From NCBI GenBank assembly GCA_024867545.1, contig JANFNE010000012.1:248001-312000 (forward strand): 64,000 bases of DNA, written 5' to 3'. The position numbers and the translations under genes were made by a program. Shown here in pieces: positions 32,499-44,600 of the stretch. Each line of letters begins with the position of its first letter. Position 1 is the stretch's first letter. The DNA is from Phytopythium helicoides. Lineage: Eukaryota > Oomycota > Peronosporomycetes > Pythiales > Pythiaceae. The notes under the pieces are model-generated. The model was given only the letters and a program-made list of their open reading frames with translations, was not told the DNA's origin and ran no database searches.

Positions 32499-33304
32499 AC
32501 CAAAGTATACAAGATGCTGAATTTTATGAAGACCAGGATTGCTGGCCACGACCACGCAACCCTTAACGGAAGAACTCGATCAGCCAACTCGCAGGACTGT
32601 TGCAGTACCCAACAGGTCGCTACTGCCTGAAGGAACGGCGACGACATGTCCAAGCTATTTCGACATCGGAGGAGAATATGAGCTCTAGCTGGCAGCAGCA
32701 GGAGCGCGGGAGGCTGGGCGTTGAGTTCAACGCTCTGCCGCCCCTCGCGTCACCGAGCGGTAGTGACGGCTCCTCCGTACGAGACAGCGACGCGGAGCTT
32801 TGCTCAACGGAGCAACTCCTGCGCAGCGACAAGTAGATGAACCAGTTAGGAAAGAAGTGCTCACGGAGCCGTCGGTGTTTTATTTTTTATGCTAAGAGCA
32901 ATGTAAGTTGTCGTTTTGTGGCGTTCCACGATCAGCCGATGAGCATTGCTATGTGTTGTGTTGTGTTGCGGAGTCGGTTGTGGTGATTTGCCGCTTGAGG
33001 TGGCGTCATGTGAACAGCGTTGATGCCACGAGCATCTCGGCAGCAGATCCTGCTCTTCGCTCTCATCACTTCGGATCTCGGCGTGACGATTGCCTGCTGT
33101 TGTGGTGGCATCGCGATTGAACAAACCAACTTCATGGAGTTGTTCATCGACAGTATCGACAAAAGACCAAGTGTAGAGAGAAGAGCGTATACTATCGAAT
33201 AACACGCATGTTCGTGAGAGCGGGTGCATGTTGCCCACCTACGCCCACGTTGCCGACCGATGAGCGTGTCGGTACTTTGTCTACTGAACGCGTCGCCAAG
33301 TAGT
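32499..33304. other. Intergenic region, possible small disrupted open frame
   Basis: Between the convergent NIPP1-like and GT48-MFS genes. A short frame opens at ATG 32514 (MLNFMKTRIAGHDHATLNG) and, after one frame change near 32625, could continue through MSSSWQQQERGRLGVEF to a stop at 32836. It resembles no known family, so I leave it as a candidate only. Confidence 0.25.
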
Positions 33305-34760
33305 TTACGGAGCGCTGCCTGCGGGAGACTCGTACATCTGGTAGTTGGAGTGAGACTTGCCGCGCGACCGGGACATGTTGCGCGAGCGCGCACTGCCAGG
33401 AGTGCGGGCCGAACGACGGGAGGCGCGCACACGGCGCTCGATTTCACGCTCGTTCGCCTGCTCGCTCTTAGTGCACAACATGCCGTTCCTGCGAACGCCG
33501 AGGCCGACAAGCAGCACGAGCACGAGCACGCTGCAGCCAGCCAGAACGTACATGTAGACGTACTTGTCGCCAGTCCAGCTCGAGTTGCCGCGAATAAAGG
33601 CCGAGCCGCACGGAGGCAGGAAGAACAGCATGAACAAAATTGTCACGTTCACGGCACGCTGACGAGTCGAGAAGAGCCCGACGCACGAGACCCAAAGCGC
33701 AGACGTCAGGCCCAGTCCAGCGAAGAAGTACATCACAAGTCCAACAATCTGCAGCATCGTGTACTCGTCGTTGCCCGTCCAGAGCGTCATGTTCTCGTTG
33801 ACACCGAGAATCACAACACACGCAGCGACTGGAATAAGCGATCCGAAAAGCAGCCGACGGTGGTCAACGCGGTCCATGAAGAAGAACGACAGCAGCGCAC
33901 CAAGAACTGGAGCCCCACGCAGTTCAGGAACATGTAGCCCGCATCCTCAATAGACCGGAAAGTGTCCGACATGTACATGTTGATGCAGCCCAGGAACAGA
34001 CTCGAGATGAGCATCAGCAGTAGAGCCACCAGGAACTTGTACACCGAGCTACCTCCATCGCCCTTGCGGTCCTCATCGCAAATAATGCGCAGTTCATCAT
34101 CAACAGCCTCCTTGCGTCGCAGAATTGTCAAGCAGAGCTTGCACGACTCAAGTCCTTCGCGCATGTACACCCAGTACGGGCTCTCCGGGAAGATGTAGAC
34201 GCACGGAGTCATGATCGAAAGCACGATGGTTGAAATGAACACCTGCCAGACCCAGCCCAGCTCGTTTGACGAGCTTGTGAACCACGCCCCGGCCAAAATA
34301 CCAAGCACGAAGCCACTGCCCAGGAGCAGCAGAGCCTTGCCACGCATGTCAGGGGTCGAAATCTCGTAGATGTACACTGCGAGGGTCGGTAGCAGAACAC
34401 CAACTGCAGCGCCAAGAAGACCAATACCCGGGTACAGGAATCCCTCGCCAGCCGACTGCACTGCGCTCACGGCAAGCATACCCAGAATTGTCAGCACACC
34501 ACCGCAGACAATTGTCAGACGGCGGCCGATGAAGAAGTTGACAAAGCCAGAGACGAAGACCGCTCCCGCAGCAGAAAGGTAGAAGACATAAGCGATCGTC
34601 CCAGAACCAACGCTGCCATCAAGCAGGTTGTATGCCGTCACGTAACTCAGGAAGCCAGCAGTGCTCTCCAAGACTGTGAAAGAGGTGGAAAAGCCAGCCG
34701 GTACCGGCACCACCGAGCACACCGAGGAACGCAGCAAGCGAGAACGCGTACTGCGACGAA
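33305..34760 (-). CDS. C-terminal sugar-porter MFS module of the GT48 gene
   Basis: Annotated separately because it could be called as its own gene. About 12 membrane segments. Helix 1 reads YAFSLAAFLGVLGGAGTG. Sugar-porter marks: FFIGRRLTIVCGG (GRR loop 2-3), VYIYEISTPDMRGK (the Y-x-x-E-x-x-P-x-x-RG block), FPESPYWVYMREG (PESPRWL-type) and a FMDRVDHRRLL loop after helix 8 matching D-R-x-GRR. The tail is basic and Ser-rich (RRVRASRRSARTPGSARSR). No start codon with its own upstream space exists before helix 1; the helix begins within about 20 residues of the normal GT48 C-terminus. It may export or import a sugar linked to glucan synthesis, or just be a structural partner; this is inference. 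Confidence 0.75.
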
Positions 34761-37700
34761 GCCTGACACAACTTCTGAGAAACCCTTGTTGTACATCATA
34801 CGCGTCTGAATGATGTTCAGGAACGGAATCACCGACAACACCATCAGCGGAACGATCATCGACGCGCAGAAGACGAAGTCAAAGAAGAACGCCAGCGACT
34901 GGAACACCTTTCAACGGTTGCGATCGATGATGACGGGAACGTCCACATGCGCATCATCTCGTTGATGCCGTACGTCGACGCCATAAAGCCAAAGAACAGC
35001 GACAGAGCGCGGCGCTTTGACTCGCCAAACACCGCCATCGTGATGACAAGGTAGGCAATTAGAGCCACCACAATCGACAGAAGGTACACAACTGCACGCA
35101 GCGTAGGACGGTCTGTCTTGACAACGCCGCCAGCGGCACTCAGCACTCCGAGAAGGATCACAAACGCTACCGACGCACCAAACACCAGCGCAACCGTCAG
35201 AAGCTGCCACTCAAGCGTCACGACATACCACATCAGCAGAAAGTGACGGAGCTCACGGAGGATGACCGTTACGCGGGCAATTGTCTTGGTGTTCTTGAAC
35301 AGCTCAAGCTCTCCCTTCCACCAGCTAATCCAGCCGCCAACCATAACCGCATCCTTGTCCTGGTAGTCTTCGCGCGCGTACATCCACTTCGCCCAAGCAG
35401 CCATATCAGCTTTTGACTTCTCCCAGTCGAGACCGTCCGTGTTGAAGATGTACGGAGAAAGCAGCCAGATCACAGCAATCGTCCAAATAGCAAATGTCTG
35501 CACACCAAAGCCCTGGGCAGTCTCGCAGAAGTCGAACGCGAAAGAGTCATCCACCGTTGGCGCACTTGCACAAATGTTGAACTCGCCGAAAGTCATGTAG
35601 ACCAAACACAGACCAACCAGCTCAAACGCCTTACGGTAGTGGCTGTTCGCGTAAGCCTTGTACAGAAGCACGAACGTCTCACGAGTAATCTTGAAGCCAC
35701 GACCAGTCGCCTTGTACTGAGCCTCACCGTGCACCAAGTTGTTGTCAAAGTAGTGCATCGTCGTTCCGAGCTGGAAGATGAAGAAGGCAGGGCCAGCAGT
35801 GAAGACCATCTCCAAGAACTGGATAAAACCGCGACGGATACCCATTTCCGCAAAGTAGACGGCGATCAGAGGAAGCGACAAGAACAGACCAGCCTGGATG
35901 TAGTACTGGGTGTTGACAACCGCATCCGTATCGTGGTAGACACGGTCGTCAAAGCCGTAGTCGAACGCGTTCGCACTGATAATTGTGGTCGAGTTCATCT
36001 GGTCAATAATTTGCGTCTGCACACCCGAGAGTGACACATAAAGCTTCGAGTACATGTAGACGAAAGTCGTGACAATCGTCATCCACGTAGCAAAGTAGAA
36101 ACCCGTGTGCGAGTAGTACATCGAGTTGAGACGGAAGAAGTCCATGAACTGGCCCATGCGATGAGCCTCACGCGATAGCGACGTCTCGCCAGCACCATTC
36201 GCAAGCTTGCCCTCAAACATGGAAATCTGGGAAAGCGCCACATCACGACCCTTACCACACTGCATAAACTCAACGTGCGTGACCACACCACCGCGAAGCG
36301 TAGTGTTGAAACCGGCAAACACATCTTCCGAAAGGTTGATGCCCTTACTAGCCTTCGACACACCTCCGCGAGTCAGTGCCAGCACCTTGTCGAAAATATC
36401 GGGGTGACCGTAGTGCATTCGCACATACAGCGGGTCAGCAAGCACACGCTGAGACAGCGTCACAAACACAAGCTCCTGCCACGTCTTGAACTTGGCGAGC
36501 GAAGAGGCGTTACCCGTGAAAATATGCTCACGCATACCAATAATCGAGACTGGGTGACCAGACTTGTGCAGGTCAGCCGTGCGCAGCAGCTGGGGCATCT
36601 TCAGACACTCCTCAAAGTAGTGTTGCTGGTTCATATCAATCGTCTGCACAAACTCGCCACGAGTGAACGGAATCGCGTTGTTCTGGTTCTCCGGCTTACC
36701 CTCGCCAAGGATCGGGTCTCCAGGAAGCTGGTAGCGGTACACCTCCACAATCTCATCGTTCTCGCTCTTGATCAGCACAGTGTCAAACGTCTTCTCGCCG
36801 TTCTGGGTATCGATCGTGTCAACGTACGCAACACGAAGGTTCGGGTACTCGCGAAGCAGGTAGTCGATGTCATCAGCCTGCTGCTTGTTCTCACGGCGGT
36901 GCTTGCCGTACACCTGGCACGCACAAATGTACGAGAACTTGAGGCGAACCATGTCCTGAAGCTGAGCTTGCTTCTGTTCAGCCGACTTGCCCGGGGCCGA
37001 TCCAATCTCCAGCCAGTGCAAGATCTTAATCGCGTCTTCGTACATCATCATACCCTGAACAGTACGCGCGAGGGTCTGACCACGGTACGAAGCCCACAGA
37101 CGGATCTCTTCCGGGTAGTTCTTCTGAGCTTCCTCCGCCGAGCTCACGTCTACACGCTCAAGGAAGTTGTCCCACTCCTCTTGGTGAATCTTCGTCAGGT
37201 ACTTCAGGATCGTCAGGTTCTTTCCATCTTCCTCAACCTGCTCGAAAATCGGGTGGTTCACCAGCGGGTTGTTCAAGTCCTCAAGGGAGAAAAGCACCGT
37301 CTCGGCGTAAAACGGAGTCACAACCGAGAACGAGCGCATCTCCTTGATCGAGCGGAGCTGCGGAATGTCCATGACAAGTGACTTCATGAAGAAACCAAGA
37401 CGACGCTGGGCTTCGTGCGTACGCGGCATCGCCTCCGAGCGGTCGAGCGAGAGGAGCAGACACGCGCGCGTGGCAGCTCCCATAGCAGTGTCACTGCAGA
37501 ACAGGTTGACCAATCCGCGCGAGGCGTACATGTAGCCGTTGGTGCTCGAGCAGAACTTGGTGTTGGCAAACTTGCGCTGCATGGCGGGGTCAACGCAGAA
37601 CATCTGCATACCGTTGAGGAAAGTCTCCATCTTGTTCACAAAGTTGCGAATGACACCCATCGAGTGCACACGAGCATTCGGAATATGCTGCGACGCAACA

Positions 37701-40027
37701 TCCGGGTCTGGCAGATCCAAAATCTCCTCAAGCAGCTCCACCGCCGAAGTTCGCAGGTGCGAGAGCTCACGAACGTGGAAAAGCTTCATGAAACCTCCCG
37801 TCGCAGCCACCTCCTCAATCATCCGGAAGCCGTCGATGACATCCGCATCGTCGTTGCCAAACAGCGCACTGATGACGTACGTGCTGGCCGTAAAGAAGCT
37901 GCGGATCGCCGAAAGGCAATCATTCTCAACAAGCGTAACGCGGAGTTGCGACTCACCCTTGCCTTCCTTCGCAGTCTTGATCGCTAGGTTCATCGCCTCG
38001 CCAAGCTTGCCAGCAGACAGGAACACTGGTTCGAACACCTCACCATTGCTGCGAATGTCGTACTGGAGGATAGCGGCCTCCTTATCGTCCAGAAGATCAC
38101 CCTCGCGGAACGAATTAACGATCTCATTCCACACGACAACGAAGCGCAGCATCATCTGCGACTCGTACGCCGCGGCGAGCGCACTCGGGCGAGACGAGTC
38201 CGTACCAGTGGCGGATGCATCCGCCGATCGTGCAAGGGTCGTCACAATCTTCTGATCGAAGAGCTGCGGCGCAACGCGGAAAGCCTTGGTCATCTCCTTG
38301 ACTCCACGAATCTCACCGGTCTTCATCAGCACACCCTGGAACCCGCCAAGGAACGCCTCGAAAATGGTAAAGTAGATCTGCGTGTCGTAGTTGAAGATGC
38401 ATGCGATCGGGAGCCAGTAGGCAATGATCACACCGATGTTATGGAACGACACGATCGAGTTTTCGTACGTCAAGTCCATCGCGTAGATCGACAGCGACGG
38501 CAGCATCAGCGGACGAACGAGGAGGAAGTACGATACAATCGCCTTCACAACCCACAGAAGCAGCCAAAAGAGCACATACTTGAAGATGTACGAGAAAGGC
38601 GGTGACATGTGGCGGCCAGTGTAGCAGCTCTCGCCTTCGCGAACGAACTTGGAGGCAAACGACGCGTGGATTGCCTGTGGTGCAAATGCCTGAACAAGCA
38701 CGATAAGCAGACCCGGGAGAATGTAGGCACCGCAGTACGGGTACAGGTTGCCAAGCAGAGCTGTGTCGCGCTCCTCGTTCAGTGGAACGTAGATCATAAG
38801 ACCGAACAGAACGGTGAATCCACCATTCCATAGTATGCGAAGCACAAGCGCTGCGCCATACGTGAACGACCGCGAGGATGACGCCGAAGACTCGCCTGAA
38901 ATCAGCAAATGCCAACCGTGGCACACCTCAAGAACGCACTTGAGGAAATTGAGCACCGCCAGCGAGAATGGCAGCGCCACCAGCGACAGCTTCAGGTCAC
39001 GAGTCGTGTACGGGTCGACGACATCGCCAATGCGTCCAAACTGAGCAAATCCGCTTTTGCCACCGTCGGGGGAGATAGAGACCGCAAACGCGAGCACCGT
39101 CAAACCGATCAGAAACATCAAGTTGAATGCGAAGATGCGGTAGAAGTTGAGCACCAGCGTAAAGATACTGCGGTGCTCGTAGAAGGTCTTGCCGTGGCGC
39201 TGCGTGAGCTCGGCTCCGACCTTTGTGACGTCAATACTGAGGCAGTGCTTCTTCCAGAAGTACTCGTTGATATCGTCGTAGTTGCGAATCTTGACGTGCT
39301 CCAGGGGCTTGCCGAGCGCGTTGCGGCGCTTCATGTTACTCGCCTCGCTCCAGATGGGGCGCACGACCTGCGTCAGGTACCACCCTTCTGGCTCGCGCTG
39401 CTGGCCGTGCGGGTCGGCGTTCACGAGCGTCATCATCTGATGGTACAGGTAGCAAATGCACTCTGGCATGTGTCGGATATTGCCGGCCTCTCCCCAGATG
39501 AGGAAGTAGAGCATAATGTCCATGTGCATGGGCTGCTTGATGTATCCGTTGCCTCCTCCTGCAAAGTGCGCGGGCTTGGTCTGCAGAAAGCGACACCACT
39601 CGTGGTAGTTGGACATGAGCTTCCTGTGCAGCACGAGAATGTGCTGGTCGACGGGTTCCGACGGCATGCATCGCGCCTTGCCGTTGGCCAGCAGCAGCAG
39701 CACGTGCTCTCTCTGGTTCGACAGTGATCCCTCCTGGAACCCAAACTTGGCGCGAAGGAACTCGCAGCAAAAGTCGATCGCGTTCTCGTCGTCGTCAATC
39801 TGGTCGCGGAACTTGTCCGACTTGCCCGTCGCCGAGGGCGGCGGCATGACATCCAGGCTCGTGAGCCGGTGGCTAAATCGCTCCGAGCGATCCGACTTGT
39901 TGCGGCGCCGGTCCGCGTCCAGCTCAAAGTAGTTCGAGTTGGCGCGCCGCCGGTAGTCTGCCGACGCCGGCGCCGCCACGTACGACTGCACGCGCTGCAT
40001 CTGCGGCTGCTGCTGCTCGTACTGCAT
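33305..40027 (-). CDS. Beta-1,3-glucan (callose) synthase GT48 fused to a sugar-porter MFS module
   Basis: Plasma-membrane synthase making beta-1,3-glucan from UDP-glucose, a major oomycete wall polymer. From ATG 40027 a disordered leader precedes the FKS1-type domain (about 95-220: CEFLRAKFGFQEGSL, YFLIWGEAGNIRHMPE). Then come an N-terminal membrane block, a large cytosolic catalytic region (FSVVTPFYAETVLFS, LWASYRGQTLARTVQGMM, GKPENQNNAIPFTRGE, TLRGGVVTHVEFMQCGKGRD, ISMFEGKLANG) and C-terminal helices. The 1723-residue frame is clean to about 34911, where one G is missing. The expected GT48 ending (FFFDFVFCASMIVP, TRMMYNKGFSEVV) follows, then without stop or ATG the first helix of an MFS transporter. 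Further slips: +1 near 34765, +1 near 34696, -1 near 33918. The corrected chain is about 2240 residues. The GT48 call is certain; the fusion is strongly suggested by continuity. Confidence 0.88.
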
Positions 40028-41671
40028 GGCGCGTCAAGTCTCGGCCTTTCTCTCTGCCGTTCGGCGCTTCCAGGGCTCGGATCTCGGCTTGTAGCGGCTC
40101 GTTGGACGCCGCGAGACCGCGAGAACAACGCGCGAGCAACGCCCGAGCCTGCGGAGCTGCTGGAGACGCGCACGGAGCGCTCGAAGTCGCGCCGGAAGCC
40201 GCGCAAGTTGCCGAGTCGACGCGCGCTCGGAGGCCGTTTCCCTTGTGGCGAGAAGACAACGGGCGCCGCTCCACGACGGCGCGCGGGTTAGGGGAAAAAA
40301 CGAGAGGGGGATTAGGTGTGGCCCACCCAAGACCTGGCACGTGACTTGATTTTTGTATGCGTGAAATTTCAGACCCTACCCCCGGGTGGACTTTTGACCA
40401 ATTAGAGGGATGGAGAGGGGAGCGAGGCAGAGGGAGGATACTGGAGCTCAGTGGAGGCCCTGCGGGACCAAGCAACACGACGCCGAGAGCAGAGAAGGAC
40501 TCCGAGCCGACTCTACCGTCGACATGATGGCGAGCTGGATTCGCTCGCAATGGCATGAGCCAACTTTTTGCCTGTGGGTCTCTGCTCCCCGCGCGTTGTT
40601 GGCTCGTGGTGAGCCCGTGGACACCTCGCGTCGATTTGTTTGGTCTCCTCGAGCGAGAGAGAGCATGCAAAAGTTTTTTTGTTTTTTTTTGTTTTTCAAT
40701 TTTCAATTTTCAACTCCCATGTGGAAACAGACAAAGGTCGACGACCGGATGGACAGACTGAAGCGCAGATCGGCGAGCGCTTCCGAATCCTGCTGGGAGC
40801 GGCTGGCGCGTGCGTAGATTACCTATATAGGTAGCTGGAGACATGGCTGGAGGTGGCTTCATGAACGCGTTGGGGGATGCTGGTGGCACCAATGGAATTG
40901 TCGCGCATGGTATACTGGAGCCAAGTGAAATGGAGAATCAGGTGGTGGTGGGCGACAACACATCGTCATGGCTGCGCACGGCTGCCAGGTTTCCATTTTC
41001 ACAGACGCATGGAAAAGAAGAGCTGATTGACACGGAAACAATCGACCGATGCGGGACTTTCGCCGACCCGACGCCAAAGCTGAAGGGCTCATGCATCCAT
41101 CTCCGCGATGGATACTGTGGACTGACTGTGTCAGGAGGTCCACCCCTCGGTTGAACTGTCTCATCACGCGAGCATCGCCATGAACGCCTCGGCCCCGCAG
41201 ATGATGCCTCGAAGGTGATGCTGGGAAGGCGACGGCTCGTGACTAGCTCACTTCAACTTACGGGACTGCTGGGGCGAGCTCGTCGTGATGGGTGGGTGCT
41301 TTTGGATCGGTAGATTGCACACTATTGCACACTGGAGTGCGCTTTCGGCGGGGAAGCATCCACGCGCGAGGATAGCATGTGAACCACGAATCGAGTTGTC
41401 GATGTCTCTCCTCACGTACACCTTATACTCGCGGACTGCGTGAAATGGGCTCCACCATGTTCACCATGATCTCTCCTTCAAATGCAAATGAGCAAGATGC
41501 GCTCCAGGTGCATTGTGAAGTGTGATGACCGTCATTATCATCTGACATGCTCACATTTTACTCAGCAGATAGTTACAAGCGCCAATGCACTAGCATCAAC
41601 TTGACTTTGTCGAGAAACTACTACAGTAGCAGTCGTCGCCAGTGCTAAATAACTTCCTGACTCTTTCCTTT
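40028..41671. other. 1.6 kb intergenic region with no supported gene
   Basis: Upstream DNA of the GT48 gene (-), then the 3' flank of ankyrin-kinase copy C (-). It contains a T-rich stretch near 40676-40700 and one CCAAT at 40398. A 103-codon ATG frame at 40843-41154 has no domain support and an equally long frame opposite, so it is not called. Confidence 0.4.
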
Positions 41672-44600
41672 TCATACAGCGTCCGCGCCGTGACTCGATT
41701 GACCGTCAACACTTAGGAGCTGCACAGCCACAGACGAATCAACACCCAAAACTTTGTAGCACCTTCGCTTCCACTTGTGAACACTCCTCTCGGTGTCACC
41801 TTCATCGTTGACGACTTCTATAAACGACGCAGCCATCAGCTTGTCCAGTCGACGATGAAGATCGTACGCATGAAGTGCCAGCATTGTGAAGTCAACGAGG
41901 GAATCCGAGTCCTCTGCTATTGCGTTGATTCTGGACTGTGCATCCACAGCAAACACCCCGAGCCGAGCCAACTTCTATTGGCATCGCCACGCTTCTGAAT
42001 GTCCTAGGTTCGGCTCCACAACAGTGCGTGAATTTGTTAGATCTTGTCACGAGGTCTAAATTCTTTCATCGCGCTTCGCTCGTGTGCTATCTCAGTCATG
42101 ACTGACGACGACAAACCCATCACATCGAGCTGTGGAATTGCGTTGGATAACAGGTCAGATGGATGTTGTTTGAGTTGATGCATGCTGGCTAGCACAGACA
42201 ACTCGTCTACGACAGTACACATCTGGACTCGTTCACTCGGATTGGACTTGCACATCTTCTCAACCAGCTCCCACTGAGCATCCGTGCATCCGAGTGGACG
42301 TGTTGGTAGCTTGCCGCGTCTCATAAGAACTTTCACGACATCTTTGTCCTGAATGCCGCACCAGGGAACGCGATCGAGTGGCTTCTCTTCACGCTCTTTT
42401 AGATCAGTCTCCGCTGCAGCTACCACTCGAAGAGCCTCAATGACGCACATTCCAAATGAAAACACGTCCGACTCGCGAGTAGGAGTTTGCGATAGTCCAA
42501 GCATCAGCTCCGGTGCCAACCAGTGCCACGCACCGGTGATGTTCTTCCCGCTCGTTTCAGTCCCGTCATCAGCACCAACGGAAGCAGCCAAACTCAAACC
42601 AAAGTCCGTCACTTTCGCCTTCTTGTCGCTACCCACCACGATATTATTGCACTTCAGGTCACAGTGAACGATGCCTCGCTCATGCAAATACAGCAGACCG
42701 AGCGCGGCTTCATGAAGCTTCCTCCAGATTTCTTCGGGATGTTTCAAGAGGTATTTATCCAGTGACCCGTTCGATGCGTACTCACACACGAAGAACGGTT
42801 GGCGTCCGACATGACAAGCACCAAATAGGCGGACGACGTGTGGGTGACTGAGGTGGAACCAGATGTTGACCTCACACTCAAACATGCTTCGATCCTCAGT
42901 TTGGAGCGTTTTCAGTTTGTCTTTTCGACTCCTTTGTGCGTTTACAGAGATTGTGGAAGAAGCATTCAGCGAGCACCCACGAGTACCCTTGTCATCGTCA
43001 GGATTGTGTGACTCAAGACGTTTGATTACCACGTCCGAGTCCAGCCACTTTGCCAGATACACACTCCCAAAACCACCAGATCCGATTTCGATTTGGATAC
43101 CACTGGCATAAATCAACTCATACCAAGGAATGAACCACACCGGCAAAATGGTCACAATATCTTCATTTGCATCCACTTTACCCTTGATATCGTCGTAAGC
43201 CTGCTTCATGATCTCGATCTGACCATCAGAATAATTCGCTCTTCGTTCGTTGATCTCCGAGTACAGATACGACAGAAAGGCAGTACGCTCCTCGGTCGTC
43301 TCAAGCTCATCCTGAATGAGCCACGTTTTCGAGACCTCCGATACGAACATTTGCGTTTCACGAGAAGCATATGAAGTTTCTCTTTGAGTGGTGCTCTCAG
43401 CATCGTGGTTCCGGCTCTGGTGAATGCCAGGCTATCCCTGGAGCGCGACAATACGTCGACGCAAAAAATGCAGATTGTTTCCCGTGGCTTTCGTCGATGA
43501 CAACTGAACCACTAGCGCAGTTTGTCTGGAATTCTGAACTAAGATAATCAAATCCTGGAGGACATTGCACATGAGCTCAACCGTATGCATTGGTGATGTT
43601 GAGTTTTGGACACAATTGAAGACTTGCTCGAGATCCTCGATAACAGATTGACACAGATCGTTTCTGTTTGTTATTGTAGTCCCAACTTGACACACATCGT
43701 TAGTTTCCGCCCACAAGTTTTCCATCCTTTCTCGCCAGTACCGATAATGATCATCCCTGTTGCCCCGCTCTATTAGAGACTGTCACTTCTTTTTCGAATG
43801 ATGTATTGGAAGCATGGGTGATGAACAACTTGAGTGCGACCTGAGCATCGAGCCACGAGGCAATGAAATCCGCGGCAGTGCCATTGGAGTCTGTAGTTTT
43901 TGCAATATTGAGATCAAATGGAGATACGCTAAGACGGGAGTAGCTTGACATTGATGGAAAAGACGTTGTAGAGGTATCTTTCAATGGCACAGTGTGCCTT
44001 GACAGGTGATTCGTGAGCATTTGGTGAATATCAAGACGTCCGTTTTGTGCTGCAATTGCAACTGCCATGAGACCATCCTTGTCTATTGCCTTCATGTCAG
44101 CACCTCAGCCAACGTCCAATTTTACACCGTCCATGTGAAACCATCATAGAAGCTGTCCATTCGACGCTATCATTTACTTCTGCGCCGACAACAACGAGTA
44201 CTTCACAATGCCGAGTGACCATGTCGGCCGCCGATAATCATTGGCGTTTTCTCATAGCTTCCACAGAGACTCATCTATGCCGGCTTTTCGTTATGTGCCT
44301 AAAGCAGCATGCAGCACCGAGATGAGCAAGGTAGTCTATGACATCCGAGTGACCACCTATTCTAGCCATCTTTAAAACCGTCATTCCGTGTTTGTTAGTC
44401 GCATTTATGTTGCCACCGACATCAACGAGGTACTTCACAACATCCAAGTGACCACGAAGAGCAGCCATCATCAAAGCTGTCTGTCCGCGGTTGTCAATAG
44501 CATTCACGTTCGCACCTAGATCGGCGAAATACAGCACAACGTCCAGATGACCACATTCAGAAGCTTGTATCAAAGCCGTCGCTCCACCCTCAAGCGTTGC

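Noticed and set aside
36275..37381. 368-codon plus-strand frame inside the GT48 gene
   Set aside because: Antisense shadow of an unmistakable conserved catalytic region.
40843..41154. 103-codon ATG frame in the intergenic region
   Set aside because: No domain, no homology recognised, and an equally long frame on the other strand; left as intergenic.
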